Source: Actinomycetes bacterium (GTDB lineage Bacteria > Actinomycetota > Actinomycetes > Actinomycetales > Cellulomonadaceae). Taken from it: a DNA stretch of 12,464 nt. The notes beneath the pieces are model-generated. The model was not told where the DNA came from and did not search any database. It saw only the letters and a program-made list of their open reading frames with translations. Location: the NCBI GenBank assembly GCA_023388235.1, contig JAEWGQ010000178.1, positions 1 through 12,464 of the forward strand, read 5' to 3'. Each line of letters begins with the position of its first letter. Position 1 is the first letter of the stretch. The translations under genes and the position numbers were made by a program. Positions 6,508 through 12,464 of the stretch are shown in pieces.

Positions 6508-7773
6508 GTGACCTCTCTGCTCCGCCGTGCCCGCACGCGCCTCGCCGCCGCGCCCGCCACCCTGCGCTCCCGCATCGTCCGCAACACCACGGATCCCGGG
6601 GACGCCCCCGCCGGGTCCCCGTCCGCCGAGCGCCGGTCACGCCGGGGCCGCGTGCGCCTGGTCGGCGCCGCGACCGCCGTGGTCGTCCTCGCCACCGGCG
6701 GCGTCGCCGTCGCCGACGCGCACAAGACCGTGACCCTCGACGTCGACGGCATCGCCACGACCGTGTCCACGTTCTCCGGCAGCGTCGAGGGCCTCCTCGA
6801 CGAGCAGCAGCTGGAGCTCGGGGAGCGCGACACCGTCAGCCCGTCCGGCGCCCTGCGCGACGGCGTGGACGTCGTCGTGCGGCACGCGCGCCAGGTGACC
6901 GTGCAGACCGACGGCCAGGAGGAGACGGTCTGGACGACCGCCCTCACGGCCGACGAGGCGCTGCAGATGCTGGCCACCCGCGGCGACGACGTGCGCCTCG
7001 TCGCCTCCCGCTCCACCGCCGGCGGCCGCCCGGACCTGTCGCTCGAGCTCACGCTCGACGGCCCGGCCGACGTGGTCGTCGACGGCGCCACGCTCACCGT
7101 CCCGGACGGCAGCACCACCGTCGCCGACGCCCTGGACCGCCTGGGCGTCGCGCTCACCCCGCTGGACCGCGTCAGCGTGCAGCACCAGGGCGGGCGCGTC
7201 ACGGTCGTGGTGAACCGCGTCGTCGTGCAGGACGTGACGACGACCCACGAGGTGCCGTTCGGCGCGACCGAGCAGAACGACCCGTCGCTCTACGTGGGGC
7301 AGTCGACCGTGACCACCGCCGGCGTCCCCGGCGTGCGCACCGTCGTCGAGCGGGTCACCACCGTCGACGGCCAGGAGACCGCGCGCGAGCTGCTGTCGGA
7401 CGGCGTCACCCAGGCGCCGGTCGACCAGGTCACGAACGTCGGCACCGCCAAGAAGCCCGCCGCGAAGGCCCCGGCCACCGGCAGCACCGCCCCCGCGGGC
7501 GGCGGCACCCCGGCGGTCGGCGGCGGCGACGCGGCCGGCCTGAACTGGGGCGCCCTCGCCAAGTGCGAGTCCGGCGGCAACCCGACGTCCGTGTCGGGCA
7601 GCGGCAAGTACTACGGCCTCTACCAGTTCTCGGTGTCCACCTGGGCCGCCGTCGGCGGGTCCGGCCTGCCCTCGGAGGCCTCGGCCGACGAGCAGACCGC
7701 CCGCGCGCAGATGCTCTACAACCGCTCCGGTGCCGGCCAGTGGCCGCACTGCGGGCCCCGGCTGTTCTCCTGA
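6508..7773 (+). CDS. rpfB: Resuscitation-promoting factor RpfB
   Basis: A secreted or membrane-anchored muralytic enzyme that cleaves peptidoglycan glycan strands and stimulates regrowth of dormant cells. From GTG 6508 it has 421 residues. An Arg-rich N-terminus precedes a hydrophobic segment at about 50-69 ending AVADAHK. Three DUF348 repeats span about 72-238 (HKTVTLDVDG, VWTTALTADEA), and a G5 domain about 241-314 (TTHEVPFGATEQNDPS, GVRTVVERVT). An Ala/Pro/Gly linker covers 315-344. The Rpf domain (345-421) has catalytic Glu354 in AKCESGGNP, YYGLYQFSVSTW, and Cys353/Cys415 for the usual disulfide. The start is uncertain: in-frame GTGs at 6403 and 6478 add a low-complexity Pro/Arg-rich stretch, and GTG 6508 has only a weak TGGA in front. 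The position between tatD and ksgA matches M. tuberculosis rpfB. A hairpin follows the stop. Its upstream neighbour is a paralog with another catalytic domain. Confidence 0.93.
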   Translation: MTSLLRRARTRLAAAPATLRSRIVRNTTDPGDAPAGSPSAERRSRRGRVRLVGAATAVVVLATGGVAVADAHKTVTLDVDGIATTVSTFSGSVEGLLDEQQLELGERDTVSPSGALRDGVDVVVRHARQVTVQTDGQEETVWTTALTADEALQMLATRGDDVRLVASRSTAGGRPDLSLELTLDGPADVVVDGATLTVPDGSTTVADALDRLGVALTPLDRVSVQHQGGRVTVVVNRVVVQDVTTTHEVPFGATEQNDPSLYVGQSTVTTAGVPGVRTVVERVTTVDGQETARELLSDGVTQAPVDQVTNVGTAKKPAAKAPATGSTAPAGGGTPAVGGGDAAGLNWGALAKCESGGNPTSVSGSGKYYGLYQFSVSTWAAVGGSGLPSEASADEQTARAQMLYNRSGAGQWPHCGPRLFS

Positions 7774-7780
7774 GCAGCCG

Positions 7781-7799
7781 GCGCGGGCACGACCCGCGC
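7781..7799 (+). terminator. GC-rich hairpin after rpfB
   Basis: GCGCGGG (7781-7787) pairs with CCCGCGC (7793-7799) around a CACGA loop, 7 nt after the rpfB stop and just before the ksgA -10 candidate. There is no T-run. Its place at a gene end followed by a new promoter suggests a U-less terminator. Confidence 0.45.
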
Positions 7800-7811
7800 G
7801 CAGGCGGCCGG

Positions 7812-7817
7812 TAGGCT
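7812..7817 (+). promoter_or_regulatory. -10 box of a possible leaderless rsmA promoter
   Basis: TAGGCT ends 7 nt before the rsmA ATG. No Shine-Dalgarno sequence lies between them, so transcription would begin at or one base before the start codon. It follows the hairpin after rpfB. No clear -35 is seen. Confidence 0.45.
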
Positions 7818-7824
7818 CGCCCGC

Positions 7825-8766
7825 ATGTCCACCAGCAACGGCCCCGTCGCACCCGCGGCGGGGCCGTTGCTCGGTCCGGCCGAGATCCGCGCCCTCGCCG
7901 AGCGCGCCGGCATCCGCCCGACCAAGACCCTGGGCCAGAACTTCGTCCTCGACGGCGGCACCGTCCGCAAGATCGTGCGCCAGGCCGACGTCGTCGCCGG
8001 CGAGCGGGTCGTCGAGGTCGGGCCGGGGCTCGGGTCGCTCACGCTCGGGCTGCTCGAGGCCGGCGCCGACGTCGTCGCGGTCGAGATCGACCCCGTGCTC
8101 GCGGGGCTGCTGCCGCAGACGGTGGCACGGCACGTCCCCGGGGCGCGCGTGGACGTCGTGGACCTGCCCGACGTGGTGCCCGGCGCGCCCGCGCCGCCGC
8201 CCGCGGACCCGTCGCTCACGGTGGTGCGCGGCGACGCCCTCGACGTGCGCGCGCTGCCGGGCCGGCCGCCCACCGCGCTCGTCGCCAACCTGCCGTACAA
8301 CGTCTCCGTCCCGGTGCTGCTCACCTTCCTCGAGCGGTTCCCCACCCTCGAGCGGGTGCTCGTCATGGTGCAGGCCGAGGTCGCCGACCGGCTCGCCGCA
8401 CCCCCCGGCAGCCGCACGTACGGGGTGCCGTCCGCGAAGGCCGCCTGGTACGCGTCCGCCCGCCGGACGGCCACGGTCGGCCGGTCCGTGTTCTGGCCGG
8501 CGCCGAACGTGGACTCCGCGCTCGTGCGGCTCGACCGCCGCGACCCGCCCGCCACGACCGCCACCCGCGAGCAGGTGTTCGCTGTCGTGGACGCCGCGTT
8601 CGCCCAGCGCCGCAAGATGCTCCGCTCCGCCCTCGCCCCGCTGCTCGGCGGCTCGGAGGCGGCGGTCCGCGCCCTGGAGGCGGCGGGCGTCGACCCGCAG
8701 GCCCGCGGCGAGGCGCTGGACGTCGCGGCCCTGGCCCGGGTGGCCGAGCACCTGCCCGGCGCGTGA
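7825..8766 (+). CDS. rsmA: 16S rRNA dimethyladenosine transferase (KsgA)
   Basis: Also called ksgA. It dimethylates the two adjacent adenines in the helix-45 loop of 16S rRNA during small-subunit maturation, using S-adenosylmethionine. Of its 313 residues, the family start [11 protein letters not shown] is at 33-43, the SAM-binding [10 protein letters not shown] at 64-73 and the acidic VAVEID at 84-89. The catalytic NLPYN is at 155-159 and the conserved [14 protein letters not shown] at 223-236. The C-terminal helical domain includes [13 protein letters not shown] Pro/Ala-rich insertion at about 107-130 between the SAM strands makes it slightly longer than the family norm; it lies outside the motifs. 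ATG 7825 has no ribosome binding site but is preceded by TAGGCT, so it may be leaderless. It is followed 58 bp later by ispE, as in many actinobacteria. Losing this enzyme gives kasugamycin resistance in characterised bacteria. Confidence 0.96.
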   Translation: MSTSNGPVAPAAGPLLGPAEIRALAERAGIRPTKTLGQNFVLDGGTVRKIVRQADVVAGERVVEVGPGLGSLTLGLLEAGADVVAVEIDPVLAGLLPQTVARHVPGARVDVVDLPDVVPGAPAPPPADPSLTVVRGDALDVRALPGRPPTALVANLPYNVSVPVLLTFLERFPTLERVLVMVQAEVADRLAAPPGSRTYGVPSAKAAWYASARRTATVGRSVFWPAPNVDSALVRLDRRDPPATTATREQVFAVVDAAFAQRRKMLRSALAPLLGGSEAAVRALEAAGVDPQARGEALDVAALARVAEHLPGA

Positions 8767-8811
8767 GCCCCGCGGCCCCGGGGACCCCGCGACGACCGCG
8801 CGCGGACCTGG

Positions 8812-8817
8812 CACAGT
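8812..8817 (+). promoter_or_regulatory. Possible -10 box close to the ispE start
   Basis: CACAGT ends 7 nt before GTG 8825, the same spacing as the rsmA box. It departs from TANNNT at the first base. The intervening GGGGCGG could act as a weak ribosome binding site instead, so leaderless and operon-internal expression are both possible. Confidence 0.3.
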
Positions 8818-8824
8818 GGGGCGG

Positions 8825-9769
8825 GTGACCGACCTGCGCCTCGCCCCCCGCACCGGCCGCGAGGTCCGCGTGCGGGCCCCGGGCAAGGTGAATCTGTCCC
8901 TGCGCGTCGGCCCCCGGCGCGGCGACGGGTACCACCCGCTCGCCACGGTGTTCCAGGCGGTGTCGCTCTACGAGGACGTCGTGGCCTCCGCGTCGCCGGA
9001 CCTGCGCGTCACCGTCTCCGGGCCGCAGGCCGACCTCGTGCCGACGGACGACAGCAACCTGGCCCTGCGCGCCGCCCGCGCGCTCGCCGCCCGCACCGGC
9101 CTGGACGAGGGCGTGCACCTGCACCTGCACAAGGGCGTCCCCGTCGCGGGCGGCATGGCCGGCGGCTCGGCGGACGCGGCGGCGGCCCTGCTCGCGTGCG
9201 ACGCGTTCTGGGGCACCGCGCTGCCCCGGGAGGAGCTGCACGAGATCGCTGCCGAGCTCGGGTCGGACGTGCCGTTCCTGCTGATGGGGCAGACCGCCGT
9301 CGGGTCGGGCCGCGGCGACCTGCTGACCGCCGCGCTGAGCCGCGGGGAGTACCACTGGGCCTTCGGCGTGCGGGACACCGGGCTGTCCACCGCGCGCGTC
9401 TACGCGGAGTTCGACGACCTGGCCGCCGGGCGGCCCGAGCCCGCCGCCGACGGCGACGTCGCCCTGCTCCAGGCGCTGCGCGCCGGGGACGCGCCCGCCG
9501 TCGGCGCGCTGCTGCACAACGACCTGCAGGACGCCGCCGTCGAGCTCGCGCCCGGCCTGGTCGAGACGCTGTCGGTCGCCGAGGACGCCGGCGCGCTCGG
9601 CGTCGTCGTGTCCGGCTCGGGGCCGACCGTCGCGGCGCTCGCCCGGAGCCGGCAGCACGCGCTCGTCATCGCCGCCGCCATGACCGCCGCGGGCGTCGCC
9701 GACTCCGTGCTCACCGCGTCCGGCCCCGTGCCGGGCGCCCGGCTCGTCGCCGGGTCCGACGTGCTGTGA
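8825..9769 (+). CDS. ispE: 4-(cytidine 5'-diphospho)-2-C-methyl-D-erythritol kinase
   Basis: A GHMP-family kinase that phosphorylates CDP-methylerythritol in the MEP (non-mevalonate) pathway to isopentenyl diphosphate, the precursor of the polyprenyl carriers used in wall synthesis. Of its 314 residues, the N-terminal APGKVNLSLRV (residues 18-28, Lys21) and GDGYHPL (33-39) bind substrate. The GHMP ATP loop is PVAGGMAGGSADAAAAL (106-122). ELGSDVPF (144-151) holds the catalytic Asp148, and the C-terminal GHMP motif is VVSGSGPTVAAL (261-272). GTG 8825 is chosen because it begins a normal-length protein, with GGGGCGG and CACAGT just upstream; the frame is open much further upstream but overlaps rsmA there. 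The gene ends only 4 bp from the end of a convergent gene, leaving no room for a terminator between them. Confidence 0.95.
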   Translation: MTDLRLAPRTGREVRVRAPGKVNLSLRVGPRRGDGYHPLATVFQAVSLYEDVVASASPDLRVTVSGPQADLVPTDDSNLALRAARALAARTGLDEGVHLHLHKGVPVAGGMAGGSADAAAALLACDAFWGTALPREELHEIAAELGSDVPFLLMGQTAVGSGRGDLLTAALSRGEYHWAFGVRDTGLSTARVYAEFDDLAAGRPEPAADGDVALLQALRAGDAPAVGALLHNDLQDAAVELAPGLVETLSVAEDAGALGVVVSGSGPTVAALARSRQHALVIAAAMTAAGVADSVLTASGPVPGARLVAGSDVL

Positions 9770-9773
9770 CCCG

Positions 9774-10490
9774 TCAGTCGCGCCGCACGTCGCCCGAGCC
9801 CGAGATCTGCCGGCTCACCTCGGGGTCGCCGGAGTAGGTGACGGTGCCGGAGCCGCTGATCTCCACCGCGAGCCGCCGCAGCACGTCCACGTCCACCTCG
9901 CCGGAGCCCTCGATCGACACGTCGGCCTCCTGCGCGCGCAGGTCGCCGAGGTCGACGTCCCCCGAGCCCTCGATGCCCACCGCGACCGACGCGGCGCTGC
10001 CGGACAGGTCGACGTCGCCGGACCCCTCGACCGAGACGCGGACGCTGGTGGCGTCGAGCCCGCCGAGCTCCACGTCGCCCGAGCCCTCGACGAGCACCCG
10101 CAGGTCCGCGCCCGTGACCCCGTGCCCGCGGACGTCGCCCGACCCGGACACCGCCAGGTCGCTCAGCTCGCCGAGGACGAGCTCGTAGCGGATCTCGCCG
10201 GTCCGCGCGCCCACGCCGCCGCGCGCGTCGAGCACCAGCACCCCGTCCCGCACCTCGGAGACCAGGCGGTCGTGCGTCCGCGACCCCGCGGTGACGCGCA
10301 GCGACGGGCTGTCGCCGCGGCGCACCGTGAGCTCGCCCGACGTCGAGAGCTCGACGGCGTGCACGTCGGTGATGTCGACGTCGCGGGTCTCGGCCGGCCC
10401 GGCCGGCTCCATGACGCACCCCGTGAGCCCGAGCGCACCGAGCACCCCGACCGCCGTCGCACCCGCCACCGTGCTCGTCCGCCTCGCCAT
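9774..10490 (-). CDS. Lipoprotein with head GIN (DUF2807) GSG-repeat domain
   Basis: A predicted surface lipoprotein of 238 residues. ATG 10490 is selected because GGAGGAG (10498-10504) stands 7 nt upstream; earlier in-frame starts lack one. The signal peptide MARRTSTVAGATAVGVLGALGLTGC has an LTGC lipobox with Cys25 as the lipid-modified residue. After a short linker, an opening part (VHAVELSTSGELTVRRGD) leads into seven consecutive GSG or EGSG turns 18-20 residues apart (SGSGDVRG, EGSGDVEL, EGSGDVDL twice, EGSGEVDV, SGSGTVTY, SGSGDVRR). This regular pattern is typical of the DUF2807 auto-transporter-adhesin head GIN fold, a parallel beta-helix. The cellular role of this family is unknown to me; a structural or adhesive role at the envelope is possible. 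It is separated from upstream alaC by 133 bp containing a terminator-like hairpin, so it probably has its own promoter. It converges on ispE. Confidence 0.85.
   Translation of the reverse strand: MARRTSTVAGATAVGVLGALGLTGCVMEPAGPAETRDVDITDVHAVELSTSGELTVRRGDSPSLRVTAGSRTHDRLVSEVRDGVLVLDARGGVGARTGEIRYELVLGELSDLAVSGSGDVRGHGVTGADLRVLVEGSGDVELGGLDATSVRVSVEGSGDVDLSGSAASVAVGIEGSGDVDLGDLRAQEADVSIEGSGEVDVDVLRRLAVEISGSGTVTYSGDPEVSRQISGSGDVRRD
9787..10145 (-). repeat. Seven degenerate 54-60-bp coding repeats (GSG turns)
   Basis: On the plus strand, ACGTCG-type units followed by CCSGAGCC recur at 9787, 9841, 9895, 9955, 10012, 10072 and 10132, spaced 54, 54, 60, 57, 60 and 60 bp. All intervals are multiples of three and each unit encodes one GSG turn of the lipoprotein, so this is a protein repeat visible in DNA rather than an independent element. 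Confidence 0.7.
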
Positions 10491-10623
10491 CGTCCGTCTC
10501 CTCCGCCGGGGCGCGGGGCTGTCCCGCACCTCACGGCCAGCCTGGCAGCACCGCGCGGCCGTGCGCATCGGTGACGACCCCCACGGCACCCTGAGCGGGA
10601 CCCTGACCGGGTCCCGGCGCAGG
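10491..10623 (-). other. Intergenic spacer between alaC and the GIN lipoprotein gene
   Basis: These 133 bp hold the hairpin at 10596-10616 next to alaC and the GGAGGAG ribosome binding site at 10498-10504 next to the lipoprotein gene. The promoter of the lipoprotein gene should lie between them, but no convincing -10/-35 pair stands out; CAGGCT (minus strand, about 10550) is the best weak -10 candidate. Confidence 0.4.
10596..10616 (-). terminator. Strong hairpin just downstream of alaC
   Basis: CGGGACCC (10596-10603) and GGGTCCCG (10609-10616) form a perfect 8-bp stem with a 5-nt loop, beginning 7 nt after the alaC stop on the minus strand. No T-run follows. The position suggests a terminator for the aroK-alaC transcript. 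Confidence 0.55.
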
Positions 10624-11808
10624 TCAGGCCAGGCGGGTGAGCCCGCGGCGCAGGCCGCGCACGGCCTGGGCGATCCGCTGCTCGTTCTCGATCAGCGCGA
10701 AACGCACGTGCCCGTCGCCGCCCGGGCCGAAACCGACGCCGGGCGACACCGCGACGTCGCAGTCCCGCACCAGCAGCTCGGCGAACTCGATCGACCCCAG
10801 GTCCCGGTACGGCTCCGGGATCCGCGCCCACGCGAACATCGTCCCGCGCGGCCGCAGGATGTCCCACCCGATCCGGCCCAGGCCGTCGACCAGGGCGTTG
10901 CGGCGCGACTCGTACACGGCGGACAGCTCCGCCGGGTAGTCCAGCGCCTCGTTGAGGGTCACGGTCGCGGCGATCTGGATGGGCTGGAACGTGCCGTAGT
11001 CGAGGTACGACTTCAGCTTCGCCAGCGCCCCGACCACGTCGGACCGCCCGACCAGGAACGCCACGCGCCACCCGGCCATCGAGTAGGACTTCGTCATCGA
11101 GTACAGCTCGACCGCCACCTCGGTCGCCCCGGTGCACTGCATGATCGACGGCGGCGTCCACCCGTCGAAGCACATGTCGGCGTACGCGAGGTCGTGCACC
11201 AGGACGACGTCGCGCTCGCGGGCCCAGTCGACCAGGCGCTGGAGGTCGTGCAGCTCCACCGTGGTCGTCGTCGGGTTGTGCGGGAACGACAGCACCACGA
11301 CGCGCGGCTTCGGCCAGCCGAGGTCCCACGCCTCCATGATCCGGTCGACGTACCCCGCGCCGTCCGTCCCGTCCCCGATCGGGACCTGCCGGGCGTCGGC
11401 GCCCGCGAAGTACGGGCCCCAGATGTGGATCGGGTACGACGGGGTCGGCACCAGCGCGGCGTCCCCGGGCTGCAGCAGCACCCACATGAGGTGGCTGAAT
11501 CCCTCCTTGGCGCCGATGGTCGACAGCACCTGCGTCTCCGGGTCCAGCGTCACGCCGAACCGCCGCTGGTACAGCTCGGCCACCGCCTGGCGCAGCTTCG
11601 GGATGCCGCGCGACGCGGAGTAGCGGTGGTTGCGGGAGTTGTGCGCGGCCTCGGCCAGCTTCTCGACCGCGATCTGCGGGCTGGGCAGGTCCGGGTTGCC
11701 GAACCCCAGGTCGACGACGTCGCGGCCGGCCCGGCGGGCCTCGACCTTGAGCGCGTCGATGATCGTGAAGACGTACGGCGGCAGGCCCGGGATGCGGCGG
11801 AACTCCAT
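10624..11808 (-). CDS. alaC: AlaC-type PLP-dependent aminotransferase
   Basis: A class I/II fold-type I aminotransferase of 394 residues. It matches E. coli AlaC (glutamate-pyruvate transaminase) closely across its length as I remember that sequence: LPPYVFTIIDALK, RYSASRGIPKLR, TIGAKEGFSHLM, VPTPSYPIHIWG, HDLAYAD, KSYLDYGTFQPIQ and VRFALIENEQRI. Key residues are visible: PLP-lysine Lys240 in YSMTKSYSMAGWR, Asn178 in PHNPT, Asp206 in VHDLAYAD and the substrate-carboxylate Arg369 in VRFAL. The expected reaction is alanine synthesis from pyruvate and glutamate, although actinobacterial members are often labelled succinyldiaminopimelate transaminase-like; that alternative cannot be excluded. ATG 11808 has no ribosome binding site. 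TAGCGT sits exactly 6 nt upstream, its TAG being the aroK stop codon, so a leaderless mRNA is likely. An 8-bp hairpin closes the gene. Confidence 0.92.
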   Translation of the reverse strand: MEFRRIPGLPPYVFTIIDALKVEARRAGRDVVDLGFGNPDLPSPQIAVEKLAEAAHNSRNHRYSASRGIPKLRQAVAELYQRRFGVTLDPETQVLSTIGAKEGFSHLMWVLLQPGDAALVPTPSYPIHIWGPYFAGADARQVPIGDGTDGAGYVDRIMEAWDLGWPKPRVVVLSFPHNPTTTTVELHDLQRLVDWARERDVVLVHDLAYADMCFDGWTPPSIMQCTGATEVAVELYSMTKSYSMAGWRVAFLVGRSDVVGALAKLKSYLDYGTFQPIQIAATVTLNEALDYPAELSAVYESRRNALVDGLGRIGWDILRPRGTMFAWARIPEPYRDLGSIEFAELLVRDCDVAVSPGVGFGPGGDGHVRFALIENEQRIAQAVRGLRRGLTRLA

Positions 11809-11814
11809 CCGCCC

Positions 11815-11820
11815 ACGCTA
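11815..11820 (-). promoter_or_regulatory. -10 box of a likely leaderless alaC promoter, overlapping the aroK stop codon
   Basis: On the minus strand TAGCGT lies exactly 6 nt before the alaC ATG, the same geometry as at metG. Its TAG is the aroK stop codon. The gap GGGCGG could pass as a poor ribosome binding site but is too close to the ATG to act as one. No -35 is recognisable. Confidence 0.55.
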
Positions 11821-12441
11821 GCGGCGCGGCGGTCCCCCGGGGAGGCCGACGCGGCCGGCGGCGTCCAGCAGGCGGCGCTCGATCTCACCGGCCACCTCGC
11901 CCGCCGTGCGGCCGTCCGTCGGCACCCGCAGGGTCGCGACGGCCTCGTACGTGGCGCGGCGCTGCGCCATGAGGTCGGCCCAGCGCCGGCGCGGGTCGCC
12001 CTGCAGCAGGGGGCGGGACGCGTCCAGGCCGACGCGCGGCGCGGCGTGCTCGAGGCTCACGTCCAGGAACACCACGACCCCGCCGTCCGCCGCGTACGCC
12101 GCGAGGTCGCGCCGGGTGTCCTCGCGCAGGACGGCCCCGCCGCCCAGCGCCAGCACGCCCCGGTGCTCCGCGAGCGCCGCCGCGACGGCCTCGTGCTCCA
12201 GCGCGCGGAAGGCCTCCTCGCCGCGGGTGCGGAAGATCTCGGCGACGTCCGCGCCCACCCGCTCCTCGACGTCCGCGTCGGTGTCGCGCAGGCCGACCGC
12301 CCACCGCCGGGCGAGCGCCCGGCCCACCGTCGTCTTGCCGGAGCCCATCGGCCCGCACAGCACCACGAGCGGCCCGTGGGCGGGCAGCGGCGGCCGCGCC
12401 CCGGGGTCCGGGGCGGCGTGCGGGGCGGGGCGGGGCGTCAT
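11818..12441 (-). CDS. aroK: Shikimate kinase
   Basis: A P-loop kinase that phosphorylates shikimate at the 3-hydroxyl in the aromatic amino acid pathway; 207 residues. The Walker A loop GPMGSGKTT is at 30-38, and substrate-binding Asp in LRDTDADVEE at 51-60. Arg79 lies in GEEAFRALE, the GGG triplet at 100-102 in LALGGGAV, and the lid arginine in RPLL (143-146). These separate it from gluconate kinase, which has a similar P-loop. Pro-rich tails at both ends (residues 1-22 and about 195-207) make it longer than the usual 170-180. ATG 12441 is preferred; a TTG at 12459 would add six residues and overlap the putative -10 box. It lies beside alaC instead of with aroC and aroB, where actinobacterial aroK usually is, so a second aroK elsewhere is possible. 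The stop is TAG, shared with the alaC -10 box. Confidence 0.9.
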   Translation of the reverse strand: MTPRPAPHAAPDPGARPPLPAHGPLVVLCGPMGSGKTTVGRALARRWAVGLRDTDADVEERVGADVAEIFRTRGEEAFRALEHEAVAAALAEHRGVLALGGGAVLREDTRRDLAAYAADGGVVVFLDVSLEHAAPRVGLDASRPLLQGDPRRRWADLMAQRRATYEAVATLRVPTDGRTAGEVAGEIERRLLDAAGRVGLPGGPPRR

Positions 12442-12449
12442 CGGCGGCG

Positions 12450-12455
12450 AGCGTA
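12450..12455 (-). promoter_or_regulatory. Possible -10 box near the aroK start
   Basis: On the minus strand TACGCT lies 8 nt before ATG 12441, so the mRNA would have a leader of about two bases at most. No ribosome binding site is seen. The -35 region is outside the window. Confidence 0.4.
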
Positions 12456-12464
12456 CCAACGCCC

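Noticed and set aside
6637..8946. A 769-residue open frame on the minus strand across rpfB, rsmA and into ispE
   Set aside because: It lies opposite well-recognised genes, has a repetitive Arg/Gly/Ala/Asp composition with no domain, and is explained by the rarity of stop codons at this G+C.
9787..10145. Regular 54-60-bp repeats resembling a CRISPR array or minisatellite
   Set aside because: Units are degenerate, their spacing is always a multiple of three, and each encodes one GSG turn of the lipoprotein.
1..12464. An undescribed defence, mobile or biosynthetic system
   Set aside because: All but three genes belong to recognised housekeeping or wall families in a known gene order; no integrase, transposase, terminal repeats or composition shift was seen.

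Overview
This window looks like chromosome from a high-GC Gram-positive actinobacterium, most likely of the Micrococcales (Cellulomonas-like). The grounds are very high G+C, frequent GTG starts, TGA as the usual stop codon, TANNNT boxes placed immediately in front of start codons, and the gene order metG-tatD-rpfB-ksgA-ispE, which is also known from Mycobacterium tuberculosis. The genus is an inference. I see no mobile element, CRISPR array, RNA gene or sign of recent transfer.

Layout. Positions 1-526 hold the 3' end of a small membrane protein and an overlapping short gene, neither with a known function. A CycA-type amino acid permease follows (583-2058). Next come methionyl-tRNA synthetase metG (2068-3861) and tatD (3862-4842), joined end to end. 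Two consecutive cell-wall enzyme genes share a DUF348 x3 plus G5 architecture but end in different lysozyme-fold domains: an SLT/transglycosylase-like protein (4983-6233) and the resuscitation-promoting factor rpfB (6508-7773). Then come rsmA/ksgA (7825-8766) and ispE (8825-9769). Converging on ispE from the other strand are aroK (12441-11818), alaC (11808-10624) and a lipoprotein with GSG-repeat (GIN/DUF2807) folds (10490-9774).

How the genes work together. The plus-strand block combines translation (MetG, and RsmA for ribosome maturation), isoprenoid precursor synthesis (IspE, feeding the lipid carriers of wall synthesis) and peptidoglycan remodelling or resuscitation. The two wall enzymes have near-identical promoter motifs, GTCAC/ATCAC-N6-GTTAC overlapping a TACGGT -10 box, so they are probably co-regulated; an MtrA-type regulator is my best guess. 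Each has a structured 5' leader.

Most unusual signals. (1) The only two TAG stop codons among twelve genes both form the first half of a -10 box (TAGGAT, TAGCGT) lying exactly 6 nt before the next start codon. This implies leaderless mRNAs for metG and alaC with promoters built into the upstream stop codon. (2) The tandem wall enzymes have swapped catalytic domains and a shared operator-like repeat. (3) A 9-bp perfect hairpin sits between promoter and ribosome binding site of the first wall enzyme. I found no clearly new multi-gene system.
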